A DNA stretch of 64,000 nucleotides. Source: Porticoccus sp038143955. Its GTDB lineage: Bacteria > Pseudomonadota > Gammaproteobacteria > Pseudomonadales > Porticoccaceae. The notes beneath the pieces are model-generated. The model was given only the letters and a program-made list of their open reading frames with translations. It did no database searches and had not been told where the DNA came from. How positions within the stretch are numbered: position 1 is the first letter of the stretch; every line of letters begins with the position of its first letter. The position numbers and the translations under genes are program-made. Positions 19,145 to 30,257 of the stretch are shown one piece after another. The stretch covers positions 248,001 to 312,000 of the forward strand of contig JAYQMT010000005.1 in the NCBI GenBank assembly GCA_038143955.1, in the 5' to 3' direction.

Positions 19145-20754
19145 TTGAAGGATCAAGATATTGATCACAAAACTGAGAAAGTTGACCTTGGGTCTAGATC
19201 ATCCAGGCTTCTTAGGTCAAGCGGCATAGTGTCTTTTATGACGATGTGCTCGAGATTAGCCGGCCTGATGCGTGATGTAGTAATTGCAAGATTTATTGGT
19301 GCAGATGCTATGGCAGATGCATTTTTTGTAGCATTCAAGATTCCTAATTTCTTTCGTCGTTTATTTTCTGAGGGCGCATTCTCTCAGGCATTTGTACCTG
19401 TTTTAGCAGAATACAAAGAGTCTGGAAATCAAGCTGCGGTAAAAGCTCTTATTGATACAGTAGCTGGGGTTTTAGGCTCAGTGCTCATTGCAGTTACAAT
19501 TTTTGTCGTCATAGCTTCACCTTTAGTTACAGGTATCTTTGCAATTGGATTTTGGTTAGAAGACCCTGAGAATTTTCTGCTGCCAGTGATATGTTGAGAA
19601 TAACATTCCCTTATTTGCTTTTAATATCACTGACAGGTTTTGCTGGAGCTATTTTAAATAGCTATGAGAGATTTGCTGTTCCAGCTATTACTCCAATTTT
19701 TTTAAATCTCTGCTTAATAATAGCTGCGATTTTCATTTCTCCCTGGTTTGACAAGCCAGTTTATGCCCTTGCTTGGGGTGTCCTGGCTGCAGGTATAATA
19801 CAGCTTTTATTCCAGCTACCTTTCCTAGCTAAAATTCGTATGGTTCCTGCACCTCAAGTATCCTGGAAGGATAAGGGAGTAGTAAAGATTTTAAGCCTGA
19901 TGGCTCCTGCAATTTTTGGGGTTTCAGTAAGCCAAATAAATCTTTTGCTAGATACGATGATAGCTTCATTTCTTCCGACAGGCAGTATCTCTTGGCTTTA
20001 CTATTCTGACCGCTTGGCGGAACTTCCTTTAGGTGTATTTGGCGTCGCCATTGCTACTGTTATATTGCCAAATTTATCACAGCAACACGTTTCTGATAAT
20101 CTAGAAAAGTTTAGTGCAACAATAGATTGGGCTATCCGTCTGGTATTTCTCATCGCAATACCTGCTGCACTTGCATTAATAATTTTAGCTGAACCTATCT
20201 TGATATCACTCTTTTTCTATGGAGAGGTTATGACCCCACAAGATATGTCTATGGCTTCATTTAGTATGCGAGCTTACTCAGCAGGCATTATAGCTTTCAT
20301 GCTAATAAAGGTATTAGCACCTGGATATTTTTCCCGTCAGGATGTTAAGACTCCAGTTCGTATCGGTGTCATTGCACTCGTTGTAAATATGGGTCTAAAT
20401 ATAATTTTAGTTGTACCATTACATTTTTACCTCGGAGTCGGTCATGTAGGATTGGCTTTAGCAACAACATTGGCGGCTATATTAAACAGTTTTTTACTCT
20501 TCAAAGGTTTACGTAGGAATGATATTTATAAACCAGAGGAAGGTTGGCGTAAATTTTTAGTAATGCTATTTAATGCTAATATCGCGATGTGTATTTGTCT
20601 ATATGTGTCAATTAGTTATTCGAATAGTTGGTTTGATATGGTCTGGTGGGAGAGAGCAAGCTCATTAGGGATGATCTGTATCATGGGCACAGTTGTTTAT
20701 ATTTCCATCCTTTTTCTGAGTGGTTTTCGGCTATCGTTCCTAAAAAACAAATAA
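19145..20754 (+). CDS. murJ: Lipid II flippase MurJ (one-base frameshift at 19573-19576)
   Basis: MurJ moves the peptidoglycan precursor lipid II across the inner membrane. The membrane protein shows the family hallmarks ARFIGADAMADAFFVAFKIPNFFRRLFSEG (first part) and RITFPYLLLISL plus LLLDTMIASFLPTGSISWLYYSDRLAELPLG (second part). The frame breaks in the four-T run at 19573-19576; one more T joins the halves as ENFSAASDMLRITFP and gives 536 residues (E. coli 511). The start is a TTG with GGAG seven bases upstream, since no ATG lies at a suitable place. It is upstream of ribF. Essential function argues for a sequencing error. Confidence 0.94.
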
Positions 20755-20868
20755 ATTTACTGTAGATCGTCGGAAAGCTTGGCTTAACGTTAATATAATT
20801 ATGAACTAATCTATTTTTAATTTTCCTAGATGGGTATAATTTTACTTCGTTTTTTAAATCGATGATAA

Positions 20869-21836
20869 GTGATTAAATATAAGAATAAGTTTATTAGGGG
20901 CTTACATAATTTAAAGCCCGCCCAAACTGGTTGTGTTGCAACCATTGGATCCTTTGACGGTATTCATCTTGGGCACCGAGCTATATTAAAGCAACTCATA
21001 GGTAAAGCTAAAGATCTAAAGCTCCCGTCAGTCGTGATGATATTTGAGCCACAGCCACAAGAATTTTTTCAGGCGAACAGGCTCCAGCAAGATTGATGCG
21101 CCTGCGAGAGAAGGTTGAAGAATTCATTAAAGTTGGAATCGATAAAGTTTTTTGTCTCCAATTTAACCGCTCTTTACGTGGTTTGTCTGCAACAGACTTT
21201 GTTGAGCAGGTTTTAGTGTCAGGTTTAAAAATCCAATATCTTGTTGTAGGTGACGACTTTAGATTTGGACACGATAGAAGCGGAAATTTTCAGTTACTAC
21301 AGAATTTTGGAAAAAATAATAATTTTGAAGTTATTGATACTTGTACTATGGAATACAAGGGTGAACGAATTAGTAGCACCAGAATACGTTCAGCTCTGAA
21401 GGCATCAAAGTTTAATTTTGCAGAACGGTTATTGGGTGCGCCTTACAGGATCACTGGTTGTGTTATTTACGGGCAGGGACTTGGAAGAGAAATTGGAGTA
21501 CCCACTGCTAACGTTCAGTTAAAGCGTTTTAGTGCGCCACTAAATGGAGTATTTGTTGTGCAAGTTTATATCGACGAGCGCCGCTTGCAAGGTGTTGCTA
21601 ATGTCGGCATCAGACCGACAATAGGCGATCTTATTAAGCCTATACTTGAGGTTCACCTGATAGATTTTGATGAAGATATATATGGGCAAAGGATACATGT
21701 AGAGTTTAAATCTAAAATTCGTGATGAGAAGATTTTTCCTTCTCTAAATTTAATGATTAAGGAAATACATCGTGATATTCGTCATGCTAAACAATATTTT
21801 TCTGTACAGCCAAAGAAGATTTTAAAATATGATTGA
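20869..21836 (+). CDS. ribF: Bifunctional riboflavin kinase/FAD synthetase (frameshift at 21064-21069)
   Basis: RibF makes FMN and FAD. The N-terminal adenylyltransferase has TIGSFDGIHLGHRA and VGDDFRFGHDR, and the C-terminal kinase has GREIGVPTANV and GVANVGIRPT. The six-T run at 21064-21069 needs one more T; the joined sequence then reads QEFFSGEQAPARLMRLREK, closely like E. coli. The restored length is 322 residues (E. coli 313). The start is a GTG at 20869. It heads the ribF-ileS-lspA-fkpB-ispH series in exactly the E. coli order, overlapping ileS by eight bases. Confidence 0.95.
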
Positions 21837-24646
21837 TTATAAGTTAACCTTAAATTTACCTGCCACCTTGTTTCCTATGAAGGCCAACCTAGCCCAAAGA
21901 GAGCCTGCTATATTGAAAGGCTGGAATGAAGATAGAGTTTATGAAAAATTGCGTGAAAAGCGCAATGGTCAGAAAAAATTTATACTACATGATGGTCCCC
22001 CTACGCAAATGGGAAAATACATATTGGCCATGCTGTTAATAAAATTCTAAAAGATATAATAATTAAATCTAAAAGTCTTAGTGGTTTTGATGCACCCTAC
22101 GTTCCTGGGTGGGATTGTCATGGGTTGCCAATCGAACATGAGGTAGAAAAAAAAATCGGTAAGGCTGGGCACAAAGTAGATCATAAAATATTTCGTCAAA
22201 AATGTAGAGAGTATGCGCAAAGACAAATCGACGGACAGATGAACGATTTTATCCGACTTGGAGTTTTTGCAGAATGGAATAACCCCTACCTTACTATGGA
22301 CAATGAATTTGAGGCTAATATTATTCGTTCGCTTGGTAAAGTTATTGAGAACGGACATCTAATAAAGGGTTATAAGCCAGTTTACTGGAGTGTGGTGGGC
22401 GCTTCTGCTCTAGCTGAAACTGAGGTTGAGTATCAAGATAAAGAGTCATTTTCAATTGATGTTGCATTTTCAGTTTCTGATGAAGAGACTTTTAGTAAAG
22501 CTATAGATAATATTAGTGGAGTTGGCGACATATTTGTTGTTATCTGGACCACAACACCCTGGACAATTCCATCGAATCAAGCAGTTTGCTTGAACCCTGA
22601 CTTAAATTATGTGTTATTAGCTTGCAAGCCATCAGGTGCCTCATTTGGGAGATATTTAGTAGCCGAAGAGCTCGTTGAGTCATTATTATCTCGGTGGCAA
22701 GTCAAGGACTTTAAGGTGGTTGGATCTACTAAAGGAGATCGGCTTGAATTGCAGAGCTTAAAGCATCCTTTTTATAATCGTGAGGTACCCATCATCCTTG
22801 GTGATCATGTTAACACTGAAGCAGGTACAGGTTGTGTTCATACTGCCCCTGACCACGGAGTAGAAGATTTCATCATCGCAGAAAAATATGAAATTAAAAC
22901 TCTCAATTATATTAATGATAATGGCATATTTAATGAAAATGTTGAATATTTTGCTGGAGAACATGTTTATAAAGTTGATACTAGTATACTAGTTTTATTG
23001 AAAGACAAGGAAAAATTGATATCCTCTAATAAATTTACACATAGTTATGCACATTGCTGGCGCACCAAGACCCCATTAATTTATCGCGCTACTCCGCAAT
23101 GGTTCATTAGTATGACGAAAAACAACTTATTAGAAAAAGCAAAAAAAATAGTTCCTGATATTTCCTGGTATCCAGATTGGGGAAGGGCTCGAATTGATGG
23201 GATGCTCGAAAATAGTCCAGATTGGTGCATATCTCGCCAAAGAACGTGGGGTGTGCCAATCACAATTTTTGTAAATAATTCAACGGGTGACATTCATCCT
23301 GAGATGCCAAATCTCATCGAGATTATAGCATCTGGAGTTGAAAAAAATGGTATAGAGTTTTGGCATGAGATGGATAAAAAACATTACTTGGGAATCAAGC
23401 TGAAGACTATAGTAAGGTAAGCGATACACTTGATGTATGGTTTGATTCAGGTGTTACTCATGCAGCAGTTCTTGATCATCGAGAACAGTTAAATTTTCCA
23501 GCTGATCTTTATTTAGAGGGCTCAGATCAACATAGAGGTTGGTTTCAATCATCTCTTAAGACTTCTTTAGCCTTAAGCGATAGCTCTCCATACAAAGCAG
23601 TAATGACACACGGTTTTGTCGTAGATGCCATGGGCCATAAAATGTCTAAATCTCTCGGAAATGTCCTACCGCCACAACAAATTATAAATGATCAAGGTGC
23701 TGATGTTTTAAGGCTCTGGGTTGCAGCTACCGATTGTAGTGGTGAAATGACTGTTTCTGATGAAATACTTAAAAGAACTAGTGATTCATATCGAAGAATT
23801 AGGAATACAGCTCGATTTTTCTTATCAAATTTAGATGACTTTGATCCCTCTGAAAATCTAGTTGCCTTTGATGATATGCTAGAACTTGATATTTGGGCTT
23901 TAAATTTAACTATCTCTTTGCATAAGGAAATTCTAATGGCATACGATAGTTATCAGCTGCACCATATATATCAAAAATTACATAATTTTTGTGTTACCGA
24001 TATGGGTGGGTTTTATCTTAATATTATTAAAGATCGTCAATATACTTGCCAAAAGAATTCTACAGCTAGAAGATCGGCTCAAACAGCAATTTACTATATA
24101 TTAGAATACTTTGTGCGCTGGATCTCACCAATATTGAGTTTTACAGCCGACGAAATATGGGGATTTATGCCGAGCGATAGAGAAGAGTCAGTATTTTTTG
24201 CAGAATGGCCAGAATTATCAAATATTTCAAATACAAATATTAAAAATCAAGATTGGAAAATAATTATAGAAATAAGAAATATAGTAAATAAAATTTTAGA
24301 AGATAAAAAATCTGAGGGCATTCAAAAATCTCTTGAGGCTGAAGTCACTATTTATGCTAAACAATCATTACTAGACGTTTTAGGGAAGCTTGAAAATGAG
24401 TTAAGATTTATTTTCATTACCTCAGAAGCCAGTATAAAACCCATAAGCGATGCGTTAGATATAAATGATATTATCTCAACTGAAATTGAAGGTCTTAAAG
24501 TTAAAGTTACAAAAAACGACCACATTAAATGTCAGCGTTGTTGGCATCATGTAGAAAATATTGGATTCAATGAAGATCATCCAAGTATCTGTGATAGGTG
24601 TGTACAGAATATTGAGGGAGAAGGGGAGATACGCCTTAATGCATAA
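21829..24646 (+). CDS. ileS: Isoleucyl-tRNA synthetase (two frameshifts)
   Basis: A class I aminoacyl-tRNA synthetase that charges tRNA-Ile, with an editing domain for misactivated valine. Frame 1 breaks at about 22002, where one missing T restores DGPPYANGKIHIGHA with the HIGH motif. Frame 2 breaks in GGG at 23390-23392, where one more G restores LGNQAEDYSKVSDTLDVWFDSG. The rest carries HKMSKSLGN and a C-terminal zinc site (CQRCWHH and CDRC). The joined length is 939 residues, against 938 in E. coli. A cell could not live without it, so both breaks are probably errors in the sequence. Confidence 0.96.
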
Positions 24647-24694
24647 CGAAACTCTTGCTATACACTATATTTTTTCTTTGCACTGGATCATGCT

Positions 24695-25156
24695 GTGAAC
24701 TGGCAAATACTTAGGTGGTATTATTTATCAGCTTTCATAATAATTGCTGACCAGGTAACAAAAAATACAGCTACAAAAAATTTATTATATGGAGAGCATG
24801 TAAACATCTTTACAGGATTAAATTTAATATTAGTCCACAATACTGGAGCAGCATTTAGTCTTCTTAGTGACGCTGGTGGCTGGCAGCGTTGGTTATTTTT
24901 ACTGATTTCTTTGATTGTAAGTATTATTTTAGTAATTTGGCTCTATAGATTAAAAGAAAATCAGCTTGTTATATCGTTTTCACTAGCTTTGATTCTCGGT
25001 GGCGCTGTTGGTAACTTAATTGATCGAATATTTCTGGGATATATAATCGATTTCATAGATATTTATTACAAAAATTATCATTGGCCAGTATTTAATCTCG
25101 CTGATGCAAGTATAACCCTAGGTGCAGCACTTTTTATTTTAAAAACCTTTTTTTGA
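24695..25156 (+). CDS. lspA: Signal peptidase II (lipoprotein signal peptidase)
   Basis: LspA removes the signal peptide of lipoproteins after lipid attachment. The 153-residue, four-helix membrane protein shows the conserved blocks DQVTK, HNTGAAFSL, GGAVGNLIDRI and FNLADASI; the Asp in NLIDR and in NLADAS are the catalytic pair. The start is a GTG at 24695. It lies 48 bases after ileS and 23 before fkpB in the conserved operon. BamD in this window is one predicted substrate. Confidence 0.94.
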   Translation: MNWQILRWYYLSAFIIIADQVTKNTATKNLLYGEHVNIFTGLNLILVHNTGAAFSLLSDAGGWQRWLFLLISLIVSIILVIWLYRLKENQLVISFSLALILGGAVGNLIDRIFLGYIIDFIDIYYKNYHWPVFNLADASITLGAALFILKTFF

Positions 25157-25179
25157 CAAAAAATATAGACAAATGATCC

Positions 25180-25629
25180 ATGAAAAAATTATCTATTGGT
25201 CCGGATACAATAATAACACTTCACTTCTCTCTTTCATTAGAAGATGGCTCTATTGTAGACTCTAATTTCGATACTGAACCAGCTGTTTGCACTTTTGGAG
25301 ACGGAAAATTATTGTCTGGATTCGAAGCAGCATTAGTTGGTTTAATCGCTGGAGATAAAAGTGTCTTTTCAATAAAACCAGAAAATGGCTTCGGTCAAAA
25401 TAATCCTAATAATATACAAGAATTTCCTAGAAAAAACTTCAAAGAAATTAAAGACTTGCAACTAGGCCTGATGATTTCCTTTGCGGATGCGAATGGTGGC
25501 GAACTTCCAGGTGTAATAGCAGATATTGGTGAAACAATAGTCAAAGTTGACTTCAATCACCCTCTAGCTGGTCATATAATTAAATTTGAAGTTGAAATTA
25601 TCTCTGTTGAGCCGGTAGAAAAAAAGTGA
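25180..25629 (+). CDS. fkpB: FKBP-type peptidyl-prolyl isomerase (SlpA)
   Basis: A 149-residue FKBP-domain prolyl isomerase of the SlpA/FkpB type, with the LEDGSIVDSNFD opening strand, the flap domain inserted in the middle (PENGFGQNNPNNIQEFPRKNF) and the DFNHPLAGHIIKFEVEI end. It catalyses cis-trans proline isomerisation and probably acts as a cytosolic folding helper. Its stop codon overlaps the GTG start of ispH by four bases, showing tight coupling. Confidence 0.92.
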   Translation: MKKLSIGPDTIITLHFSLSLEDGSIVDSNFDTEPAVCTFGDGKLLSGFEAALVGLIAGDKSVFSIKPENGFGQNNPNNIQEFPRKNFKEIKDLQLGLMISFADANGGELPGVIADIGETIVKVDFNHPLAGHIIKFEVEIISVEPVEKK

Positions 25630-26555
25630 TCGATATAAAGCTAGCTAATCCAAGAGGATTTTGTGCAGGTGTAGACAGGGCTATTGAGATTGTTTTAAGA
25701 GCACTCGAGCTTCATGGGGCTCCAATTTACGTGCGTCACGAAGTGGTACACAACAAATCAGTAGTAGATATGTTAAGGGCGCGTGGAGCTGTCTTTGTAG
25801 ATGAGGTAAACGATATTCCAGATAACGTAACAGTAATTTTTAGTGCACATGGAGTTTCTAAGGCCGTTAGAAAACAAGCCAACAAAAAAAATCTAAGAAT
25901 TTTTGACGCAACTTGTCCATTGGTGACCAAAGTGCATATAGAGGTTGCTCGATCTAGCTCCGAGGGAACTGATTGCATCATGATTGGACACCATGAACAT
26001 CCTGAGGTGGAAGGTACTATGGGACAATACGATAACAAAAATAATATTTATTTGGTAGAAAATGAGTTTGATGCTATGTCATTGAAAATAAAAAATCCTT
26101 CTAATGTCGTTTATGTTACGCAAACCACTTTGTCAGTAGATGATACTGAGCAAATTATAGATATACTACGTAAGCGTTTTCCTCTGATAAAAGGCCCTAA
26201 AAAAGATGATATATGCTATGCCACACAAAATAGACAAGATGCTGTTAAGCAACTTGCACTCGAATGTGATTTAGTTCTTGTGGTAGGCTCGATTAATAGT
26301 TCAAATTCAAATCGCTTAAGAGAACTAGCTGAGCGCTGTGGTGTTCCATCCTTTCTTGTTGATAGCGCCAAGGATATTTCCAAAAATTGGATTATTGGAA
26401 AAAATAAAATTGGAATTACTGCTGGCGCCTCTGCACCAGAAAGTCTTGTAAAAGAAGTTGTAGAGAGCTTAAAGCTAATAGGCTGCCAGTCTCCTGTTGA
26501 GATTCCCGGCGCACAAGAGAATATAAAATTTTCGATACCAAAAGAGCTACGATAA
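25626..26555 (+). CDS. ispH: 4-hydroxy-3-methylbut-2-enyl diphosphate reductase
   Basis: IspH performs the last step of the non-mevalonate isoprenoid pathway with a [4Fe-4S] cluster. The cluster cysteines are in PRGFCAGVDRAIEI (C13), DATCPLVTKVH and DDICYATQNRQDA, and the conserved SSNSNRL and AGASAPE segments are present. The 309 residues equal the usual length (E. coli 316). The start is a GTG within a GTGA overlap with fkpB. It supplies isoprenoid precursors also used by IspB in this window. It converges with nadE after 18 bases. Confidence 0.95.
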   Translation: MIDIKLANPRGFCAGVDRAIEIVLRALELHGAPIYVRHEVVHNKSVVDMLRARGAVFVDEVNDIPDNVTVIFSAHGVSKAVRKQANKKNLRIFDATCPLVTKVHIEVARSSSEGTDCIMIGHHEHPEVEGTMGQYDNKNNIYLVENEFDAMSLKIKNPSNVVYVTQTTLSVDDTEQIIDILRKRFPLIKGPKKDDICYATQNRQDAVKQLALECDLVLVVGSINSSNSNRLRELAERCGVPSFLVDSAKDISKNWIIGKNKIGITAGASAPESLVKEVVESLKLIGCQSPVEIPGAQENIKFSIPKELR

Positions 26556-26573
26556 AATCTTCAATCTTGCAGT

Positions 26574-27425
26574 TTAATCATAGATTGTAGGTATAGTTGA
26601 ACGTTTATGTATTGTTTTATTGTATAAATTTAAGATAGTTTTCAAAGAGTCTTGAGATAAAGGCTTCCCCTCTAAAAAATCATCAATTTCATTATAGGTA
26701 ACCCCAAGTGCGCTTTCATCCTCTTTTTGTGGAGAAAGGCATTCAAGGTCTGCAGTCGGGGTTTTCTCTATTATTGACTTAGGAGCATTTAAAAACCTGG
26801 CTATCTTTCGAACCTGTCTTTTATTCAAACCAAATAATGGGGCCAGATCACATGCACCATCACCCCATTTAGTATAAAAACCAGTGATATTTTCAGCTGA
26901 ATGATCTGTTCCAAGTACAAGTCCTCCCAGAGCACTAGCTACTTCATACTGAAAAGTCATACGAATCCGTGCTTTGGTATTACCTTTGGTAAAATCATCC
27001 CTTACCTCATCTCTAACTAGCCCTAAATTACTGCTACTAATAGAACTATTTATTCTCTCATGAGTAATATCTACACTTGGCTTTATATCAAGAAGTACAT
27101 TTTTAGAGGGGCGTATAAACTTTATAGACTTTTGTGCATCAATTTCGTCAATCTGTTCTCCATATGGGAGCCTCAGAGCAACGAACGAAAAGCGGCGTTC
27201 AGGAAATTCTTGGCTTAGCTCATTTATTGCTATTTGAGCTAATCGACCACAAGTGGCTGAATCGATTCCACCACTTATTCCAAGAACTAGGTGAGATAAT
27301 CCAGTACTGAGAAGTTTTGATTTAATGAATGTTACTCTTCTTTTTACCTCAAACTGAGGATCGATATTTGGCAGGACTCTCATTTCATCGAGGATTTTTT
27401 TATAGCTTGATTTAATATTCATCAT
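26574..27425 (-). CDS. nadE: NAD synthetase
   Basis: NadE amidates nicotinate adenine dinucleotide to NAD. The ATP pyrophosphatase P-loop SGGIDSATCG is at about residues 51-60, and GTDHSAENITGFYTKWGDGACDLAPL is the typical substrate-binding block. There is no N-terminal glutaminase domain, so at 283 residues this is the ammonia-dependent short form. Two adjacent Met codons are possible starts. It stands alone between convergent ispH and the damaged alkA on the same strand. Confidence 0.94.
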   Translation of the reverse strand: MMNIKSSYKKILDEMRVLPNIDPQFEVKRRVTFIKSKLLSTGLSHLVLGISGGIDSATCGRLAQIAINELSQEFPERRFSFVALRLPYGEQIDEIDAQKSIKFIRPSKNVLLDIKPSVDITHERINSSISSSNLGLVRDEVRDDFTKGNTKARIRMTFQYEVASALGGLVLGTDHSAENITGFYTKWGDGACDLAPLFGLNKRQVRKIARFLNAPKSIIEKTPTADLECLSPQKEDESALGVTYNEIDDFLEGKPLSQDSLKTILNLYNKTIHKRSTIPTIYD

Positions 27426-27484
27426 TTATCGCACTTAAAGTTGATTTGTTGAAATTTTTAAGATTTGACGCAGCGCAGAAAAAC

Positions 27485-28124
27485 TTAGTCATAAGATGCC
27501 CATAAAACATTAGCTACAATAGACCTATAGGGTTTCCATTTTGATCCTATCTCTATCATTTCATCTTCGGTGGGCCTTTTTTTTAGGTACTTAGTTCTTT
27601 GTACAGCAACTTGCAAACCTATATCTTTAGCAGGCCATATATCTCTTCTATTTAAAAAGCTAACATATAGCATTCAGCTGTCCAGCTACCAATACCTTTG
27701 ATTCTACAGAGAGTTTTTTTAAGGTCTTCGTCATTCATTTTGTGTATTTAACTAAAGGAAAGATTACCTGAAATAATATTCTTTGCTAGAGATCTGCAGT
27801 AGCTTATTTTAGGGCGACTTAAACCTGTAGACTTCAAATTAAGATCAGTTTCTTTTAAAAAACTCTCTGGATCAAAAGTAGGCAATAATTTTTTAAGCCT
27901 ATCAAATATTGCTTTAGCAGAAACCACAGACAGTTGTTGTTCTGTTATTAGTTGAACCAAACCTTCGAAGCCTTTTTTTCTCTTGAATGGCTTAAAAGAG
28001 GAATAAGTCAAAAATAAGGATCGAAGATCCCTATCTTTTTCAGACAAAAAAATAATCTCTTCTTTGTACGGATGATGATCGAATATGCTATGTTTTTTAT
28101 TAACTTGTTTTGCATTCTTTTCAT
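27485..28124 (-). pseudogene. DNA-3-methyladenine glycosylase II (AlkA-like), broken at two or three places
   Basis: The pieces match the HhH-GPD glycosylases that excise alkylated bases: GLVQLITEQQLSVVSAKAI, LSRPKISYCRSLA, the helix-hairpin-helix KGIGSWTAECYM, and WPAKDIGLQ with the catalytic Asp. Three lesions are needed to explain the frame: one base missing in four A next to a candidate ATG at 28122-28124, an in-frame TAA at 27748-27750 after GNLSFS, and one base missing in the five-A run at 27654-27658. The joined length is about 213 residues. Unlike other split genes here it has an in-frame stop, so it may be truly inactive; a base error is also possible. Confidence 0.75.
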
Positions 28125-28161
28125 TAAAATATATTAAATAATTTCGCGCCTATGTTTGAAT

Positions 28162-29139
28162 TTACCGAAAAATACCAAAGGTAACAACATTCATCCATGT
28201 CTCTTCAAGTTCCTCTCCCTCAAGCTTCTTATAGCGATCATTGAAAAGATGTCTCGTATCAAAGTCGATGGATTCTGGTTTATCAAAGAGACCAGCAGTA
28301 AGGGTATTAGTCCAACTCCTCTCAATGGATACAGACTTCTCTTGATACTTGAAGCGACCATCTGAATTAAGGGATGTATGATTTGGGTAATTCTGAGCTA
28401 GCAATTTTGCTGCCTCTCCTGAAAGATCATGCATATCCATTAGGTAATATGCTTGAGCCATCACAGCAAGTCCATCAGGAACAGCTGGCGTTTTTTGAAA
28501 ATTTTCTATCACATATCGCCCTCTGTTTGCCGCAGCAAGATAAGCTCCACGAGTGAAAAAATAGTTTGCTGCATGGATTTCATGACGTGCAAGAATATTT
28601 CTTAAATAGATCATTCTTTTTTGAGCATCTGGAGCATATGGGCTTTCTGGAAATCTATTTAATAGCTCACTGAAAGCGGAAAAAGAGTTCCTTGCAGATC
28701 CTGGATCACGCTTCGTTTCGTCTATTGGAAGAAGCTTTCCGAACATTCCATCACTTTTTACAAATGATGACACACCTTTTATATAGTATGCATAATCAAC
28801 ATTTTCATGTTGAGGATGAAGCCTTATAAATCTCTCAGCTACACTTATAGCTGAGTCATGTTCTCCTGCTTTTAAGTGTGCATATATAAGTTCAAGCTGT
28901 GCTTGTTCTGCATAATCTCCAAATGGATACTGTGCTTCCAGTGATCTTAGCTTCTCAATAGCTGTTAGCCAGAAACCTCCTTTTAAATCATCTTGAATTG
29001 CACTAAAAAAATCTTTTTCAGTGTAACCTGACGTATCTAACTGATCTGAGGCTGAAGAAATACCATTAACTGAATTGAAATAAGTGCATCCTGTTGCAAG
29101 GAGACAAATTGATATTAGTGCTAAAAATAAAAATCGCAT
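28162..29139 (-). CDS. bamD: Outer membrane assembly lipoprotein BamD
   Basis: BamD is the essential lipoprotein of the Bam complex that inserts beta-barrels. A signal peptide ends in the lipobox LLATGC (lipidated Cys18), followed by tetratricopeptide-like helical repeats; GGFWLTAIEKLRSLEAQYPFGDYAEQAQ and DQLDTSGYTEKDFF fit the family. At 325 residues it is clearly longer than E. coli BamD (245), the extra part being C-terminal of the repeats. It is divergent from rluD, as in other gammaproteobacteria, and followed by the damaged alkA. Confidence 0.92.
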   Translation of the reverse strand: MRFLFLALISICLLATGCTYFNSVNGISSASDQLDTSGYTEKDFFSAIQDDLKGGFWLTAIEKLRSLEAQYPFGDYAEQAQLELIYAHLKAGEHDSAISVAERFIRLHPQHENVDYAYYIKGVSSFVKSDGMFGKLLPIDETKRDPGSARNSFSAFSELLNRFPESPYAPDAQKRMIYLRNILARHEIHAANYFFTRGAYLAAANRGRYVIENFQKTPAVPDGLAVMAQAYYLMDMHDLSGEAAKLLAQNYPNHTSLNSDGRFKYQEKSVSIERSWTNTLTAGLFDKPESIDFDTRHLFNDRYKKLEGEELEETWMNVVTFGIFR

Positions 29140-29268
29140 TCTATTGTTATCCGGTTCAACTAAAGCCAGGTTAAACTTAAATTATTCTTTAGACAGTTCT
29201 AATATATATAAGATAGTATATTTAACCACAGCCTCGACAGTATGAGAATACAAACGACTGAGATTATA

Positions 29269-30226
29269 ATGACAGACAGTATAAAGTTGGAAAAAATTGT
29301 ACCTCTTTCATCACGTGGAATGCGCCTAGATCAGGTTGCATCTGATGTATTTAGTGGACTCTCAAGATCAAGATTGCAATCATGGATAAAAAAAGGTGAT
29401 TTATTAGTCGATGGTAATCTCTTTCGACCAAAAGATAAGCTTCAGGGTGGAGAGTTGCTCAGCATTAATACTTTATTAGAATCTGAGGGAGAATGGCAAC
29501 CAGAAGCCATTAGTCTAAATATTGTATTCGAGGATGAGTACATAATAGTAGTTAATAAGCAGGCCGGTTTAGTAGTCCATCCAGCTGCCGGCAACTATAC
29601 TGGAACTTTGCTAAATGGAATTTTACATCACTCTTCTTCCAACGAGCAGATTCCGCGTGCGGGCATAGTACATCGTTTAGATAAGGATACAACTGGGCTT
29701 ATGGTTGTAGCTAAAACCATAGAAGCTCATTATTCACTAGTTAAACAACTACAGTCACGAAGTATAACTCGTGAGTATCAGGCAATTACTCAAGGCGTTA
29801 TGATTGGTGGTGGAACTATAAATAAACCGATCGGACGGCACCCAAAGGTCAGAACAAAGATGGCAGTTGTTGGTGATAATGGGAAGGATTCAGTTACACA
29901 CTTCAAGGTAATCGAGAGATTTGATCATCATACCTTAATAAGAATTAAATTAGAAACAGGTCGAACTCATCAAATACGCGTGCATATGTCGCACATTGGA
30001 TACCCATTAGTAGGTGATTCAGTTTATGGGGGACGCATGAAGCCCCCCAAAGGTGTAACATCTACTATAAATGAGGCCTTAAGGATTTAGTCGTCAAGCC
30101 CTACATTCGTCAATCTTAGGTTTAACGCATCCTATTTCTAATGAATATATGCAGTGGGAAGTCGCTTTACCACCCGATCTATCAGACTTACTAGATTTAT
30201 TAAAATTAAAGTTCAAAGATATTTGA
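29269..30226 (+). CDS. rluD: 23S rRNA pseudouridine synthase RluD (frameshift near the C-terminus)
   Basis: RluD makes pseudouridines 1911, 1915 and 1917 in helix 69 of 23S rRNA. An N-terminal S4 domain (RLDQVASDVFSGLSRSRLQSWI) precedes the catalytic domain with GIVHRLDKDTTGL, where the Asp is the nucleophile. As read the frame stops at 30090; after the frame is corrected around 30079-30087 it continues FSRQALHSSILGLTHPIS to a stop at 30226, the normal ending, for about 318 residues. The ATG at 29269 has GAG six bases upstream and is preferred over one at 29242. pgeF follows, as in E. coli. Confidence 0.93.
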
Positions 30227-30257
30227 TTTAACCTTTTAATTAGAATCATCGTTTGAA

